DNA of 64,000 nucleotides from the NCBI RefSeq assembly GCF_001420005.1, contig NZ_LJAK01000009.1:62001-126000 (forward strand). The letters run 5' to 3'. The notes below the pieces were generated by a model that saw only the letters and a program-made list of their open reading frames with translations, searched no databases and was not told the origin of the DNA. Source of the DNA: Loktanella sp. 3ANDIMAR09 (GTDB taxonomy: Bacteria > Pseudomonadota > Alphaproteobacteria > Rhodobacterales > Rhodobacteraceae). Positions 34,646-45,052 of this stretch are shown in pieces. How positions within the stretch are numbered: the first letter of the stretch is position 1; every line of letters starts with the position of its first letter. The position numbers were made by a program, and so were the translations under genes.

Positions 34646-35160
34646 ATATAGCGGATTTGTTCAGTCCAGTAGCGTTCCATCCGCCGCAGAGAGCCGTTGA
34701 TGTCGTCGATCCGCGACTGATCCATCACGCCGGACGACATCAGTTCACCCGCGTGTCGGGCAAACAGATCCGACAGCGCCCGGTGCACCACTCGCCCTTT
34801 TTCGGTCAGCCGCACCCGCACTGACCGACGGTCAATGTCGGACCGCTGGTGGTGCATGTAGCCCCCATCCACCAGTTTCTTGAGGTTATAGCTGACGTTC
34901 GATCCCTGATAGTAACCGCGTGTTTTCAATTCACCGGCGGTCACTTCCTTGTCCCCGACGTTGAACAACAACAGCGCCTGGACCGGGTTGATATCCTGCA
35001 TGCCCAGCCGTTCGAATTCATCCTTGATCACGTCCAGCAGCAACCGGTGCAGCCGTTCGACCATGACCAGCGTATCCAGATAGCTTTGCTGGAAAACCCG
35101 GACCAGCGGTGGCGTATCGCGCGGGTCCGCGGCCTGGGGCATTTTGGCATGCAGTGTCAT
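34639..35160 (-). CDS. MarR-family winged-helix transcription regulator
   Basis: A 173-residue regulator with the MarR winged helix: VQALLLFNVGDKEVTAGELK, recognition-helix region GYYQGSNVSYNLKKLVDGG and the wing with YMHHQRSDIDRRSVRVRLTEKG. The N-terminal extension and overall look resemble LdtR-like MarR proteins of alphaproteobacteria. It is convergent with nagA and upstream of sdhE on the same strand but separated from it by no shared operon signals. Target and ligand are unknown. Confidence 0.85.
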   Translation of the reverse strand: MTLHAKMPQAADPRDTPPLVRVFQQSYLDTLVMVERLHRLLLDVIKDEFERLGMQDINPVQALLLFNVGDKEVTAGELKTRGYYQGSNVSYNLKKLVDGGYMHHQRSDIDRRSVRVRLTEKGRVVHRALSDLFARHAGELMSSGVMDQSRIDDINGSLRRMERYWTEQIRYIY

Positions 35161-35216
35161 CGCGGAATCCCTTGGGCAGCTGACCCTCAGGATGATCCGA
35201 ATTATGAAATTTTCCG

Positions 35217-35495
35217 TTAATCGCCGCGCGGTCGCGTCAATCCCTCCGCCAGAACGGAAATATCCGCCACCATTGGCGCGAATCTGGCCGGTGCTTCGGC
35301 CTGACCGGAAACCCAGCGATAGATGTCCAGATCGCTTTCTTCCATCAGGTCCTCGTAGGTGCGCAGATCCTCGGCGTCGTATTCCGCCAGCCGTGCCTTG
35401 GCAAAGGCCGACAGGATCAGGTCCATTTCCTTGATCCCGCGGCGCATCGACCGCATGGCCAGCCGCTTGCGCGTGATGTCCAGATCATGGGTCAT
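35217..35495 (-). CDS. sdhE: SdhE, FAD assembly factor for succinate dehydrogenase
   Basis: A 92-residue protein of the Sdh5/SdhE family that promotes covalent FAD attachment to SdhA. The signature RGxxE is present in RRGIKEMDLIL, followed by the small helical domain (LAEYDAEDLRTYEDLMEESDLDIYRW). The start overlaps the stop of the XRE regulator gene in ATGA, so the two are cotranscribed. Confidence 0.92.
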   Translation of the reverse strand: MTHDLDITRKRLAMRSMRRGIKEMDLILSAFAKARLAEYDAEDLRTYEDLMEESDLDIYRWVSGQAEAPARFAPMVADISVLAEGLTRPRGD

Positions 35496-35881
35496 TGCGG
35501 CACCTCCAGCGCCCGACGCAGACGTTTTTCCAACCGCGCCAGCTTATCCGCATCCCGTGCGATCGACACCCGCAAATCGCGCATCTGCGACAACAATTCA
35601 CTGATTTCGGGGGGAATGCTGACCACGTCGTCGGGGGCTGCGACGCCCTCGCCTTCGCCGGTCAGCAACCAGCCCAATGAAACATTCAGCATGCCCGCCA
35701 TCATCGACAGCCGGTTCGCACGCGGTTCCTTGAGGTCCTCTTCCCATGCGTTGACGGTGCCTGTCTTGACGCCCAGCTTCTTGGCCAGGTCGGAAACACT
35801 CATGCCCGCGGCATCGCGCGCTGCTGTCAGCCTGTCGCCGAATGTCGCGGCATCATCGCTATACCAGTCGTTGTCTTGCAT
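35492..35881 (-). CDS. XRE-family helix-turn-helix regulator
   Basis: A 129-residue DNA-binding protein. The Cro/CI-type HTH covers about 15-70 (FGDRLTAARDAAGMSVSDL, AKKLGVKTGTVNAWEEDLKEPR), followed by a helical, coiled-coil-like C-terminus (about 90-125). The ATG at 35881 is favoured because the preceding in-frame stretch to 36217 runs antisense into the aminotransferase. It lies upstream of sdhE and divergent from the aminotransferase gene, so it may control either. Confidence 0.85.
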   Translation of the reverse strand: MQDNDWYSDDAATFGDRLTAARDAAGMSVSDLAKKLGVKTGTVNAWEEDLKEPRANRLSMMAGMLNVSLGWLLTGEGEGVAAPDDVVSIPPEISELLSQMRDLRVSIARDADKLARLEKRLRRALEVPQ

Positions 35882-35909
35882 CGCGGGGCCATCCTTGTTG
35901 CTTGCCTGA

Positions 35910-35920
35910 TGTGGTACACA
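35910..35920. promoter_or_regulatory. Short palindrome TGTG-GTA-CACA in the XRE/aminotransferase divergent promoter
   Basis: An 11-base palindrome in the 82-base region between the XRE gene and the aminotransferase. Its position fits an autoregulatory operator for the XRE protein, but it is short and unreplicated. Confidence 0.25.
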
Positions 35921-35930
35921 CACCCTATGA

Positions 35931-37166
<1,236 letters not shown>

Positions 37167-37238
37167 CAGGGATCGGGTGGCTGGCCAATTCGGTCAGCGG
37201 GTGGTTAATTGATCGCAAACCAAGGATTGATCGGGGTT

Positions 37239-37673
37239 ATGGGCGCAGACCTGCCAGACTATTATTTCCGCATCCGTGAAAACGGGGCTGTCGTGTTCAA
37301 GGTCGATACCGAGAACCGGCAGCGCCGGATCGAGATGAACCAGCTGGCTGTGGTCAATGTCCGCAACGGCGAGGTGAAACCTCACGGCGACACTATCCTG
37401 TCCGAGGCCGATATCGCGGCGATTCAGGAATGGCTGGATGCGCGTGTTGCCCTCTTGGCCCAGCGGGATATCGACGACATCCATCGCGCCATCGACTACC
37501 TGAACATCACGACCCAATGGGTGCAATCCAAGGCAACGGATGCCCAGCTTGAGAGCGTGACAGACCCTTTGCTGCTGGCAATGCATGACCTGCGCAGCAC
37601 ATTGGTGCGCAAAAAGGCGGATCGGATCCTCAGTCAGGCCGACGGTGGCAAGGCTGACAAACCGCGCGACTAG
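37239..37673 (+). CDS. Conserved hypothetical protein, roseobacter type
   Basis: A 144-residue soluble protein of unknown function with a basic/acidic, helix-rich makeup. It starts MGADLPDYYFRIRENGAVVF and contains an RIEMNQLAVVNVRNGEVKPHG stretch. The start ATG at 37239 is chosen over an upstream TTG at 37209 because the family-like start PDYYFRIRENG follows directly. It stands between the aminotransferase and a convergent DedA gene with which it shares CTAG stops. No catalytic motif was recognised. Confidence 0.7.
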   Translation: MGADLPDYYFRIRENGAVVFKVDTENRQRRIEMNQLAVVNVRNGEVKPHGDTILSEADIAAIQEWLDARVALLAQRDIDDIHRAIDYLNITTQWVQSKATDAQLESVTDPLLLAMHDLRSTLVRKKADRILSQADGGKADKPRD

Positions 37674-38278
37674 CCCCGCGACCGGGAGATCAGTTTGCGC
37701 AGCACGCGAAACACGTACCACACCAAGAGCACTGTCAGCAGGATGTTAGTCACCGGGTTGAGATAGACGGCCACGCGGTCATAGTTGGCTGACAACAGAT
37801 ATCCCGCTGCGATCAACCCCGCGTTCCAGATGGCCGATCCTATCGTGGTATAGATGAAAAAGGTCCGCAAACGCATGCCCGACAGGCCCGCGGGCACCGA
37901 AATCAACGTGCGGATGCCGGGGACCATCCGGCCGAAAAACACCGCCGCCTTGTCGTGTCGGTCGAACCATTCGATCGCGCGCCGCACGTCAGCGACCTCG
38001 AGCGTGAGCCAGACGCCGTAGCGGTCGATGAACGCCTCCAGCCGCTTGCGCCCGATGGCCTGCCCTACCCAGAACCACAGATAGGCCCCCGCCACGGCAC
38101 CGATCGTGCCCATCACGAAAATCGCGATCAGCGACACCTGACCCTGCGCGGCCTGAAACCCGGCAAGCGGCATGACCAGTTCGGACGGGATCGGCGGAAA
38201 GACATTTTCCAGAAACATCACCACACCGACGCCCAGCGCGCCCAAGGTGTCGATCATGCGGGTGATGAAATCAAACAT
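37670..38278 (-). CDS. DedA/VTT-family membrane protein
   Basis: A 202-residue inner-membrane protein of the DedA (SNARE-associated, VTT) family, linked to polyprenyl-phosphate or phospholipid recycling across the membrane. Recognisable parts are VVMFLENVFPPIPSELVMPLAG (E-x-x-x-P-x-P-x-E), GAVAGAYLWFWVGQAIGRK and FFGRMVPGIRTLISVPAGLSGM, the conserved F-x-R-x-x-P-x-x-R motif. It overlaps the downstream end of the MATE gene by 8 bases, so the two are cotranscribed. Confidence 0.92.
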   Translation of the reverse strand: MFDFITRMIDTLGALGVGVVMFLENVFPPIPSELVMPLAGFQAAQGQVSLIAIFVMGTIGAVAGAYLWFWVGQAIGRKRLEAFIDRYGVWLTLEVADVRRAIEWFDRHDKAAVFFGRMVPGIRTLISVPAGLSGMRLRTFFIYTTIGSAIWNAGLIAAGYLLSANYDRVAVYLNPVTNILLTVLLVWYVFRVLRKLISRSRG

Positions 38279-39656
38279 GCGGATGCCCCTGTGATGCCGG
38301 GGATATGGGCAGGATGCGACGTTGTATCAACATCCGCCAGCACAGCGCGACGGCGGCAAAGGCCAGTCCGATGGTCAGCCCCAGCCACAGACCCTGCGGT
38401 CCCCAGCCCAGCGTAAACGCCATGACATAGCTCAGCGGAATGGCGATCACCCAATAGCTGATGGTTGCGATGATCATCGGGATGAACGTGTCCTGCAATC
38501 CGCGCAGCACGCCCAGCGCAATGACCTGTGCGGCATCCACGATCTGGAACAACGCGGCCAGCGCCAGCAGGCTGGCCCCCAGCGGCAGGATCATCGGCAG
38601 GGCCGGATCATCGGGATCGACGAACAACGCGATCAAAGATTGCGGCACGGCCAGGAACATGGCGATGGTAAACAGCACGAACAGCCCCGACAGCCCGAAT
38701 GCCGTCACCGCACCCCGGCGCAGACCCAACGCGTCGCCACGACCCAATGCGCGCCCCGCACGCACCGTGGCCGCCTGCCCGATGGCGATATGGATCATGA
38801 ACATCAAGCTGGTCAGTTGCAGGGCGATGCCGTGACTGGCCAATGCGATCTTGCCGATCCAGCCCATCATGATCGTGCTGGCGGTGAACAGGCCGCCCTC
38901 GGCCAGGGCCGTGATCCCGATGGGCCAGCCCAGACGGAACACCCGCGCCATGATTTGCGGGTCGGGACGGAACGGATTGCGCAGCAATTCGTAGTCCGGC
39001 AGCTTGCGCAGGATGTAGATGATCAGCAGCACCACGGTGCCGCTTTGCATGGCGACGGACGCGATGGCCGCCCCCCTGATCCCCAGCTCGGGCGCGCCGA
39101 AATTGCCGAATATCAGCATGTAATTGACACCCACGTTCAGCACGGCCGCGGCAATCGTGGCCCACAGGATAAAGGCAGTCAGTTCCAGCGCCACGAGAAA
39201 GGATTTCAGCGTCATGACGATCAGCGCGGGGATCATCCCCAGAATCGCGATGCCCAGATAGGCACCGCCCGCGCTTGCGATTTCAGGGGTCTGGCCAATG
39301 GCCAGCAGGATCGGTTCCGCCCAGAAAAACGGCAGCGACACGACCACGGCGTAAAGGACCGAAAGCCACACCGCCATGCGCGTCACGCGCCGGGCGGTCT
39401 GCGCGTCGCCCGCCTCGGATGCGGCGGCGACCAGCGGGGTGACGGCCTGGGCGAACCCTGCACCCACGATGAAAATGACGAAAAACAGGCTAGAGGCCAG
39501 CGTCGCCGCCGCAAGGGCGCTGACGTCGTACCACCCCAGCATCACCGTGTCGGTGATATGAATCGCGAATTGCGCCATGTTGCTGGCGACCAGCGGGGCG
39601 CCCAGCCTGACAACGGCACGGATATGATCCGGATAGGTGAATGCAACATTGGCCAT
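38271..39656 (-). CDS. MATE-family multidrug/Na+ efflux protein
   Basis: A 461-residue inner-membrane exporter with about 12 helices in two similar halves, typical of NorM-like MATE proteins (LGAPLVASNMAQFAIHITDTVMLG; second half FRLGWPIGITALAEGGLFTAS). It exports cationic compounds using ion gradients. The start codon lies 44 bases from the lysozyme-like gene's end, and the stop overlaps the DedA start. Confidence 0.9.
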   Translation of the reverse strand: MANVAFTYPDHIRAVVRLGAPLVASNMAQFAIHITDTVMLGWYDVSALAAATLASSLFFVIFIVGAGFAQAVTPLVAAASEAGDAQTARRVTRMAVWLSVLYAVVVSLPFFWAEPILLAIGQTPEIASAGGAYLGIAILGMIPALIVMTLKSFLVALELTAFILWATIAAAVLNVGVNYMLIFGNFGAPELGIRGAAIASVAMQSGTVVLLIIYILRKLPDYELLRNPFRPDPQIMARVFRLGWPIGITALAEGGLFTASTIMMGWIGKIALASHGIALQLTSLMFMIHIAIGQAATVRAGRALGRGDALGLRRGAVTAFGLSGLFVLFTIAMFLAVPQSLIALFVDPDDPALPMILPLGASLLALAALFQIVDAAQVIALGVLRGLQDTFIPMIIATISYWVIAIPLSYVMAFTLGWGPQGLWLGLTIGLAFAAVALCWRMLIQRRILPISPASQGHPHV

Positions 39657-39700
39657 ATCCGGGGTTTAGGCCCGATCCATCGCCCCGTCCACTGCCAGCG

Positions 39701-40510
39701 TCACCCCCGATCGGGAAACACCTGCTGCAATTCCGCATCAAAGCGCGCCCATGAAATCGACGCCTTGTTGCCGGCATATCCGTGATAGTGCGACCGCCCC
39801 GAAGAGGTGGGCAAACCGGCCCAGATCCGGGCCAGATTGTTCATGAACCGATGCCGCCCGATGTCGCCGCGGCGCACAGCCTGCAAACCGGCCTCATGCA
39901 GCAGCACATCCGCCAGACGGTCCTGCACGGACGGGGAAAACAGATGATCTTCGGTCAGACCGGCCTCGCGGACGACGCGGCGCAGCGTGCTGGGAATGAA
40001 CTGATACCGCCCGATGGCGTGGTTTTGGCCCGGCGTCGCGTCGATCCAGGCGTAGATTTCGCCGATCGTCAGCCGTGTGGGACGATCAGGTGGCTGTATA
40101 TCCGCACCAAAGACGACCGCATCATACCCGTCGCGGTGCGATTCCGCCCGCCCGATGACCTGCCGGATGATGTGCACATCGCGGTCGCCGACAGGCCCCG
40201 CCAGCATGATGCGGCGATCGGGTGCCGCAAGACGCGAGGTCCCCGCTGTCGCATGTCGGTCGGTGCCTGCGGGACGCGGCGGCAATGGCGCGAACATGCT
40301 GCCACCTGCCTGACCGGCAAACAGGCTGGGGCCCTGCGTCAACGCGGCAGGTCGGGGCGCGGGGTCCCGCGACACGATCAGCGGGCCCCGTTTCTGCATC
40401 AACGGAGCCGCCACGGTCGTGCGCGTATCGGCCTGCGGCCTGTCCGGCCAGAAACTGACCAGTGTCGCACTGGCCGCAAGGGTCGCTGCAAAGAGATGCT
40501 TCAAGATCAT
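39701..40510 (-). CDS. Secreted lysozyme-like (muramidase/transglycosylase fold) protein
   Basis: A 269-residue exported protein. The start ATG at 40510 gives a signal-like N-terminus (MILKHLFAATLAASATLVSFWP). A low-complexity Pro/Arg/Ala linker to about residue 105 precedes a lysozyme-fold domain: GRAESHRDGYDAVVFGADIQ, LTIGEIYAWIDATPGQNHAIGR, then YQFIPSTLRRVVREAG and FMNNLARIWAGLPTSSGRSHYH. The GRYQFIPST segment is typical of phage-type muramidases. The first Glu (AESH) may be catalytic. It is likely a peptidoglycan-remodelling enzyme. An upstream GTG/ATG at 40546 in frame lacks a ribosome site. Confidence 0.78.
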   Translation of the reverse strand: MILKHLFAATLAASATLVSFWPDRPQADTRTTVAAPLMQKRGPLIVSRDPAPRPAALTQGPSLFAGQAGGSMFAPLPPRPAGTDRHATAGTSRLAAPDRRIMLAGPVGDRDVHIIRQVIGRAESHRDGYDAVVFGADIQPPDRPTRLTIGEIYAWIDATPGQNHAIGRYQFIPSTLRRVVREAGLTEDHLFSPSVQDRLADVLLHEAGLQAVRRGDIGRHRFMNNLARIWAGLPTSSGRSHYHGYAGNKASISWARFDAELQQVFPDRG

Positions 40511-40547
40511 GGCCCGCCCGGAATAATTGAGGATCGGGCGGACCATG
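40508..40547 (-). promoter_or_regulatory. 13-base inverted repeat covering the lysozyme-like gene's start codon
   Basis: CATGGCCCGCCCG (40508-40520) and CGGGCGGACCATG (40535-40547) are inverted repeats with one mismatch and a 14-base spacer. In the minus-strand mRNA the 3' arm contains the GGGCGGG ribosome-site-like sequence and the AUG at 40510, so a folded stem would hide both. Confidence 0.55.
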
Positions 40548-40579
40548 TGGCGAATGTGTTGAAATTTCGTGTCCGGGCG

Positions 40580-41464
40580 TCAGCCGTCCAGCACGTCACG
40601 CCAACTGTGCGCGGGCGCAAAACCGACCATGCGTTTTGCCTTGGTGTTGTCGTAGAACGTTTCGTTTTCGCCCATCGGCCGGGTCTGTTTCACCCCCGTG
40701 TAGAACCGCGACATGACGTCGTCACTGGTCAGGTTCACGCTCATGTCGTCGTTGGACACGTTGAACACCTCGTAGCCCAGACCGTCGGTGTTCAGACAGC
40801 ATTCCACCATCTGCGCCAGATCGCGCGCGTCGATATACGCAAAGATATTGCGCCGCCGCAGGGCCGGATCATCCATGAACGCCGGAAAGTTCGCGGCATA
40901 TTCGTGCGGCTCGATCACGTTGTTGATGCGCAGGCCATAGATATCGATGCCGCTGCGTTCCTGAAAACTGCGCGCGCAGACCTCGTTGACGACCTTGGAC
41001 ATCGCATAGCTGTCCTGCGGCACCGTGGGATGGTTCTCGTCGATGGGGACATAGGCGGGCTTCAACTCTCCGTCGTAGAAACAGATGCCATAGGTGGTTT
41101 CGGAACTGGCAAAGATCACCTTGGGGATGCCCAGTTTCGTCGCCGCATCCAGCACGTTGTAGGTGGACATGGTATTCGCCTCAAAGGTGACGTTGTCCGG
41201 CTGGATCATGATGCGCGGCACGGCTGCAAAATGCACCACCGCGTCATAATGCGGCACGCCGGAACCCGGTTCCAGTTCCTCGAAATCGGCAAAGGCCCGC
41301 ATGGCGTTGAACACCTGACCCGCATCGGTCAGATCGACCCGCAGGCTGCGACCGTCCGCCTCGGCCGCCAGATCGACGTTCGTGACCTGATGTCCCAGCG
41401 CACGCAGATGTGCGACGGCGTATTTGCCTGCCTTGCCGCTGCCGCCGGTGAAAAAGATACGCAT
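40580..41464 (-). CDS. NAD(P)-dependent epimerase/dehydratase (extended SDR)
   Basis: A 294-residue extended short-chain dehydrogenase: Rossmann motif MRIFFTGGSGKAGKYAVAHL, VHFAAVPRIM, an S in ASSETTYG and the YxxxK pair in DSYAMSKVVNEV. GGAGGAATATCAA upstream fixes the ATG at 41464. Sugar epimerisation or uronate oxidation are possible. The substrate cannot be told and it is separate from the EPS locus by about 12 kb. The neighbouring genes give no pathway clue. Confidence 0.85.
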   Translation of the reverse strand: MRIFFTGGSGKAGKYAVAHLRALGHQVTNVDLAAEADGRSLRVDLTDAGQVFNAMRAFADFEELEPGSGVPHYDAVVHFAAVPRIMIQPDNVTFEANTMSTYNVLDAATKLGIPKVIFASSETTYGICFYDGELKPAYVPIDENHPTVPQDSYAMSKVVNEVCARSFQERSGIDIYGLRINNVIEPHEYAANFPAFMDDPALRRRNIFAYIDARDLAQMVECCLNTDGLGYEVFNVSNDDMSVNLTSDDVMSRFYTGVKQTRPMGENETFYDNTKAKRMVGFAPAHSWRDVLDG

Positions 41465-41711
41465 TTGATATTCCTCCGTGATGCCCGTCATGCGGGTCCT
41501 TGGCACGATCATTCACTGCCAGCCGGGCGCGGTCAAACAGATCGCCTGCACGCATGGCCACCTGCAGCGCCCCCGTCACATCATCCGCGCGCCTCAAGAT
41601 ACGATCGCCCACCGGGCCAAATTCCGCATAGTGGATTGGAATTTCATTTTTGCACTTCCACAATGCCGCATCACGTCGCATCGTGGCGGCAGGACAGACA
41701 GACAAGCCCCG
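41465..41711. other. Divergent intergenic region upstream of the epimerase and the secreted hydrolase
   Basis: These 247 bases separate two divergent starts and hold the epimerase GGAGGA site at the left end. A weakly coding-looking minus-strand stretch (41470-41580) exists but has no supportable start, so I do not call a gene. Confidence 0.35.
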
Positions 41712-43010
41712 ATGAAAGGCCCGATGATGACACGCATGTTTCCCGCAATGGTCGCCGCCATGACCGCCCTGCCCGCCGTGGCCGAGAACCGCATTGATAT
41801 CGTGCGCCCCGACGCGCCCGAACTGGCGGCCATCGGCGAGCATGTCGTCGGTGTGCGGACACTGACCTTCACCAACCCCGACCAGGTCGATATCCTGAAT
41901 ACGGGTGCGGAGGGCGAGGTCGCCCGCTATGATCGCCCCCTGACGGTCGAGGTCTGGTATCCCGCAGCAGACGGGACCACGCCCGGCGGCACCTATGATA
42001 CTGTCCTGCGGGACGGCGTGACCCAGACCACCCTGACAGGACGCGCCGCACGCGATGCAGCCTCTGCCGCGGACGACACCTATCCGCTGGTCATCATTTC
42101 GCACGGCTATCCGGGCAACAGGTTCCTGATGGCGCATCTGGGCGAAAACATCGCGTCCAAGGGCTATGTCGTGGCGTCGATCGACCATACCGACAGCACC
42201 TATTCCGACCAGTCCGCCTTTGGATCGACGCTGTATAACCGCCCTTGGGACCAGCGTTTCGTCGTCGACCAGATGGAATCGCTGGACGATGATCTGGGCG
42301 CGCTGGTGCAGGACGGCAATGCCGCCGTGGTGGGCTATTCCATGGGGGGCTATGGTGCGCTGATCTACGCGGGTGCCGGCGTGACCCAAGAGAGCCTCGA
42401 TTTCGGCTACAGCCCGCCGCAGCAATTGCTGGCACGCAACCTGTCGGGCAGCGACAGCCACGCCAGCCTGTCCGACGACCGGATCAAGGCCTATGTCGCC
42501 ATCGGCCCCTGGGGCAACAATTCCGGGTTTTTCAGCCCCGACACGCTGGCCGGGATCGACAGCCCGCTGATGCTGATCGCGGGCGAAATCGACGATGTGT
42601 CGATCTATGACGCGATGCGCGGAATCTTTGACGACGCCACAGGCACCGACCGCCACCTGCTGACGTTCCAGTCCGCCAACCACAATGCAGGTGCCCCGAT
42701 GCCCGCCCCCGCCGAAAGCTATGCACCCTCGCCAGCGACTGGCGAACCGACCTTTGGTCACTACGGCGATGCGGTCTGGGACAACGTGCGGATGAACAAC
42801 ATCACTCAGCATTTCGTCACCGCATGGCTCGACCAGCACCTCAAGGGGATCGACCGCAGCGCCTATTTCGACCTGGTGCCCAACGCGCAGGACGGTGTCT
42901 GGGACCGTGACGATGCAGGCACGCCCACGCAGGCCGATACCTATTGGACCGGTTTCCCGAACCGCACCGCCGCGGGCCTGACGTTCGAGACGAAACGCGC
43001 GGGCGAATAA
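41712..43010 (+). CDS. Secreted alpha/beta hydrolase (PAF-acetylhydrolase/dienelactone-hydrolase-like)
   Basis: A roughly 432-residue exported hydrolase. After a signal peptide (MFPAMVAAMTALPAVAE) comes the alpha/beta hydrolase core: YPLVIISHGYPGNRFLMAHL (oxyanion HG), the nucleophile serine in VVGYSMGGYGAL, an acid around DSPLMLIAGEIDDVSIY and a His in FQSANHNAG. The starting ATG is taken as 41712; ATGs at 41724 and 41727 are also possible. It probably hydrolyses an ester of unknown substrate outside the cytoplasm. Confidence 0.85.
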   Translation: MKGPMMTRMFPAMVAAMTALPAVAENRIDIVRPDAPELAAIGEHVVGVRTLTFTNPDQVDILNTGAEGEVARYDRPLTVEVWYPAADGTTPGGTYDTVLRDGVTQTTLTGRAARDAASAADDTYPLVIISHGYPGNRFLMAHLGENIASKGYVVASIDHTDSTYSDQSAFGSTLYNRPWDQRFVVDQMESLDDDLGALVQDGNAAVVGYSMGGYGALIYAGAGVTQESLDFGYSPPQQLLARNLSGSDSHASLSDDRIKAYVAIGPWGNNSGFFSPDTLAGIDSPLMLIAGEIDDVSIYDAMRGIFDDATGTDRHLLTFQSANHNAGAPMPAPAESYAPSPATGEPTFGHYGDAVWDNVRMNNITQHFVTAWLDQHLKGIDRSAYFDLVPNAQDGVWDRDDAGTPTQADTYWTGFPNRTAAGLTFETKRAGE

Positions 43011-43087
43011 TCACCGGCAGGCTGCCCATTGCTGCGACGCGCCCACCAACCTAGTATGGGCGAAACCAAAGCAAAGAGCAGCCTGCC

Positions 43088-45043
43088 ATGTCCGATCTTC
43101 TGTCCGGCCAGACGCCGTCCACCTATGACGCCTCATCCATCCAGGTGCTGGAGGACATGGAACATGTCCGCCTGCGGCCGGGCATGTATATCGGCGGCAA
43201 GGACGACCGCGCGCTGCACCACATGGTGGCCGAAATCGTCGACAACTCGATGGACGAGGCCGTCGCCGGCCACGCCACCTGGATCGAGATCGAACTGCAC
43301 GCCAATGGCCACGTCAGCGTACGCGACAACGGGCGCGGCATCCCCACCGATCCGCACCCCAAGGACCCCAGCAAATCCGCGCTGGAAATCATCTTTTGCA
43401 CGCTGAACGCGGGCGGCAAGTTTTCCGGCGACAGCTACCAGACATCGGGCGGTCTGCACGGCGTCGGGTCCTCGGTTGTCAACGCTCTGTCCGACCACTT
43501 GCGGGTCGAGGTCGCGCGCAACAAGGAACTCTTTGCGATGGAATTCTCGCGCGGAGTCCCGCAGGGAAAACTGCAAAAGGTGGGGGCCGCCCCCAACCGG
43601 CGCGGCACCGCCGTCACGTTCCACCCGGACGAAGAAATCTTTGGCAAGCTGCAACTGAAACCCAAACGCCTGTTCCAGATGGCCCGGTCCAAGGCCTATC
43701 TGTTCAGCGGTGTCGAAATCCGCTGGAAAACCGAAATCGACGACGGCGAAACGCCCGCCGCGGCCACGTTCAAATTCCCCGGTGGCTTGTCCGATTACCT
43801 CAACGAGACGCTGACCGGATCGACCACCTATTCCGAACGCCCCTTTGCTGGCACCGTGGATTTCACCGAAAAATTCGGCGTCCCGGGCAAGGTCGAATGG
43901 GCGATCAACTGGACCCCCGCGCGGGACGGGTTCATCCAGTCCTACTGCAACACCGTCCCCACGCCAGAGGGCGGCACCCACGAGGTCGGGTTCTGGAACG
44001 CGATCCTCAAGGGGATCAAATCCTATGGCGAGCTGACCAACAACCGAAAGGCCGCGACCATCACCCGCGAGGATCTGATCGTGGGCGGCTGCGCGCTGGT
44101 GTCGTGTTTCATCCGCGAACCCGAATTCGTGGGCCAGACCAAGGACCGTCTGGCCACGACGGACGCGCAACGCATGGTCAACGCCGCCGTGTCGGACCAT
44201 TTCGACAACTGGCTGGCCGCCGACACCAAATCGGCGGGCGCGATCCTCGATTTCCTGATCCTGCGGGCCGAAGAACGCCTGCGCCGCAAACAGGAAAAGG
44301 AAACCTCGCGCAAATCGGCCACGAAAAAACTGCGCCTGCCCGGCAAACTGACCGACTGCACGTCCAAGACGCGCGAAGGGACAGAGCTGTTCATCGTCGA
44401 GGGCGACAGCGCCGGCGGGTCGGGCAAGGGCGCGCGCGACCGCAAGACGCAGGCGCTGTTGCCGTTGAAGGGGAAAATCCTGAACGTGCTGGGTGCCGCA
44501 TCGGGCAAGCTGACGACCAACGCCGAAATCAACGACCTGTGCGAGGCGCTGGGCTGCGGCATGGGCAGCAAATTCAACCTCGACGATCTGCGGTATGAGA
44601 AAATCATCATCATGACCGACGCCGACGTTGACGGTGCCCATATCGCGGCGCTGCTGATGACGTTCTTTTTCAGTCAGATGCGCCCGCTGATCGACAACGG
44701 GCACCTGTATCTGGCCTGCCCGCCTCTCTATCGTCTGACGCAGGGGCCGAAACGGCTGTATGTGGCGTCCGACGCGGAAAAGGACCGCGCGATGGAAAAG
44801 GGCCTGGGCGGCAAGGGCAAGATCGACGTGCAGCGGTTCAAGGGTCTGGGCGAGATGGATGCCAAGGACCTCAAAGAGACCACCATGGACCCCGCCACCC
44901 GCAAACTGATCCGCGTGACGGTGGACGATGTGGAACCCGGCGGGACGGCTGATCTGGTGGAACGTCTGATGGGCAAGAAGCCGGAACTGCGTTTCCAGTT
45001 CATTCAGGAGAACGCGCAGTTCGTGGAGGAGTTGGATGTTTGA
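43088..45043 (+). CDS. parE: DNA topoisomerase IV subunit B, ParE
   Basis: ParE is the ATPase subunit of topoisomerase IV, which decatenates daughter chromosomes. The 651-residue protein has the GHKL ATPase (VLEDMEHVRLRPGMYIGG, EIVDNSMDEAV, DNGRGIPTDPHPK, GGLHGVGSSVVNAL), the transducer, and the TOPRIM domain with EGDSAGGSGKGARDR and MTDADVDGAHI, then the C-terminal RFKGLGEMDAKDL. ParE rather than GyrB is indicated by the length and the PxD-type N-terminus. Its stop is 9 bases before an AT-rich gene of clearly foreign composition. Confidence 0.95.
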   Translation: MSDLLSGQTPSTYDASSIQVLEDMEHVRLRPGMYIGGKDDRALHHMVAEIVDNSMDEAVAGHATWIEIELHANGHVSVRDNGRGIPTDPHPKDPSKSALEIIFCTLNAGGKFSGDSYQTSGGLHGVGSSVVNALSDHLRVEVARNKELFAMEFSRGVPQGKLQKVGAAPNRRGTAVTFHPDEEIFGKLQLKPKRLFQMARSKAYLFSGVEIRWKTEIDDGETPAAATFKFPGGLSDYLNETLTGSTTYSERPFAGTVDFTEKFGVPGKVEWAINWTPARDGFIQSYCNTVPTPEGGTHEVGFWNAILKGIKSYGELTNNRKAATITREDLIVGGCALVSCFIREPEFVGQTKDRLATTDAQRMVNAAVSDHFDNWLAADTKSAGAILDFLILRAEERLRRKQEKETSRKSATKKLRLPGKLTDCTSKTREGTELFIVEGDSAGGSGKGARDRKTQALLPLKGKILNVLGAASGKLTTNAEINDLCEALGCGMGSKFNLDDLRYEKIIIMTDADVDGAHIAALLMTFFFSQMRPLIDNGHLYLACPPLYRLTQGPKRLYVASDAEKDRAMEKGLGGKGKIDVQRFKGLGEMDAKDLKETTMDPATRKLIRVTVDDVEPGGTADLVERLMGKKPELRFQFIQENAQFVEELDV

Positions 45044-45052
45044 GGCTGTCAG

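Noticed and set aside
37180-37198. Hairpin GCTGGCC/GGTCAGC after the aminotransferase gene
   Set aside because: Only 7 base pairs with a mismatch and no T-run; too weak to call a terminator.
41470-41640. Weak coding-like stretch on the minus strand between the epimerase and the hydrolase
   Set aside because: A short reading frame with plausible codons exists, but it has no start with a ribosome site, no recognisable motif, and would run out of frame into the epimerase start.
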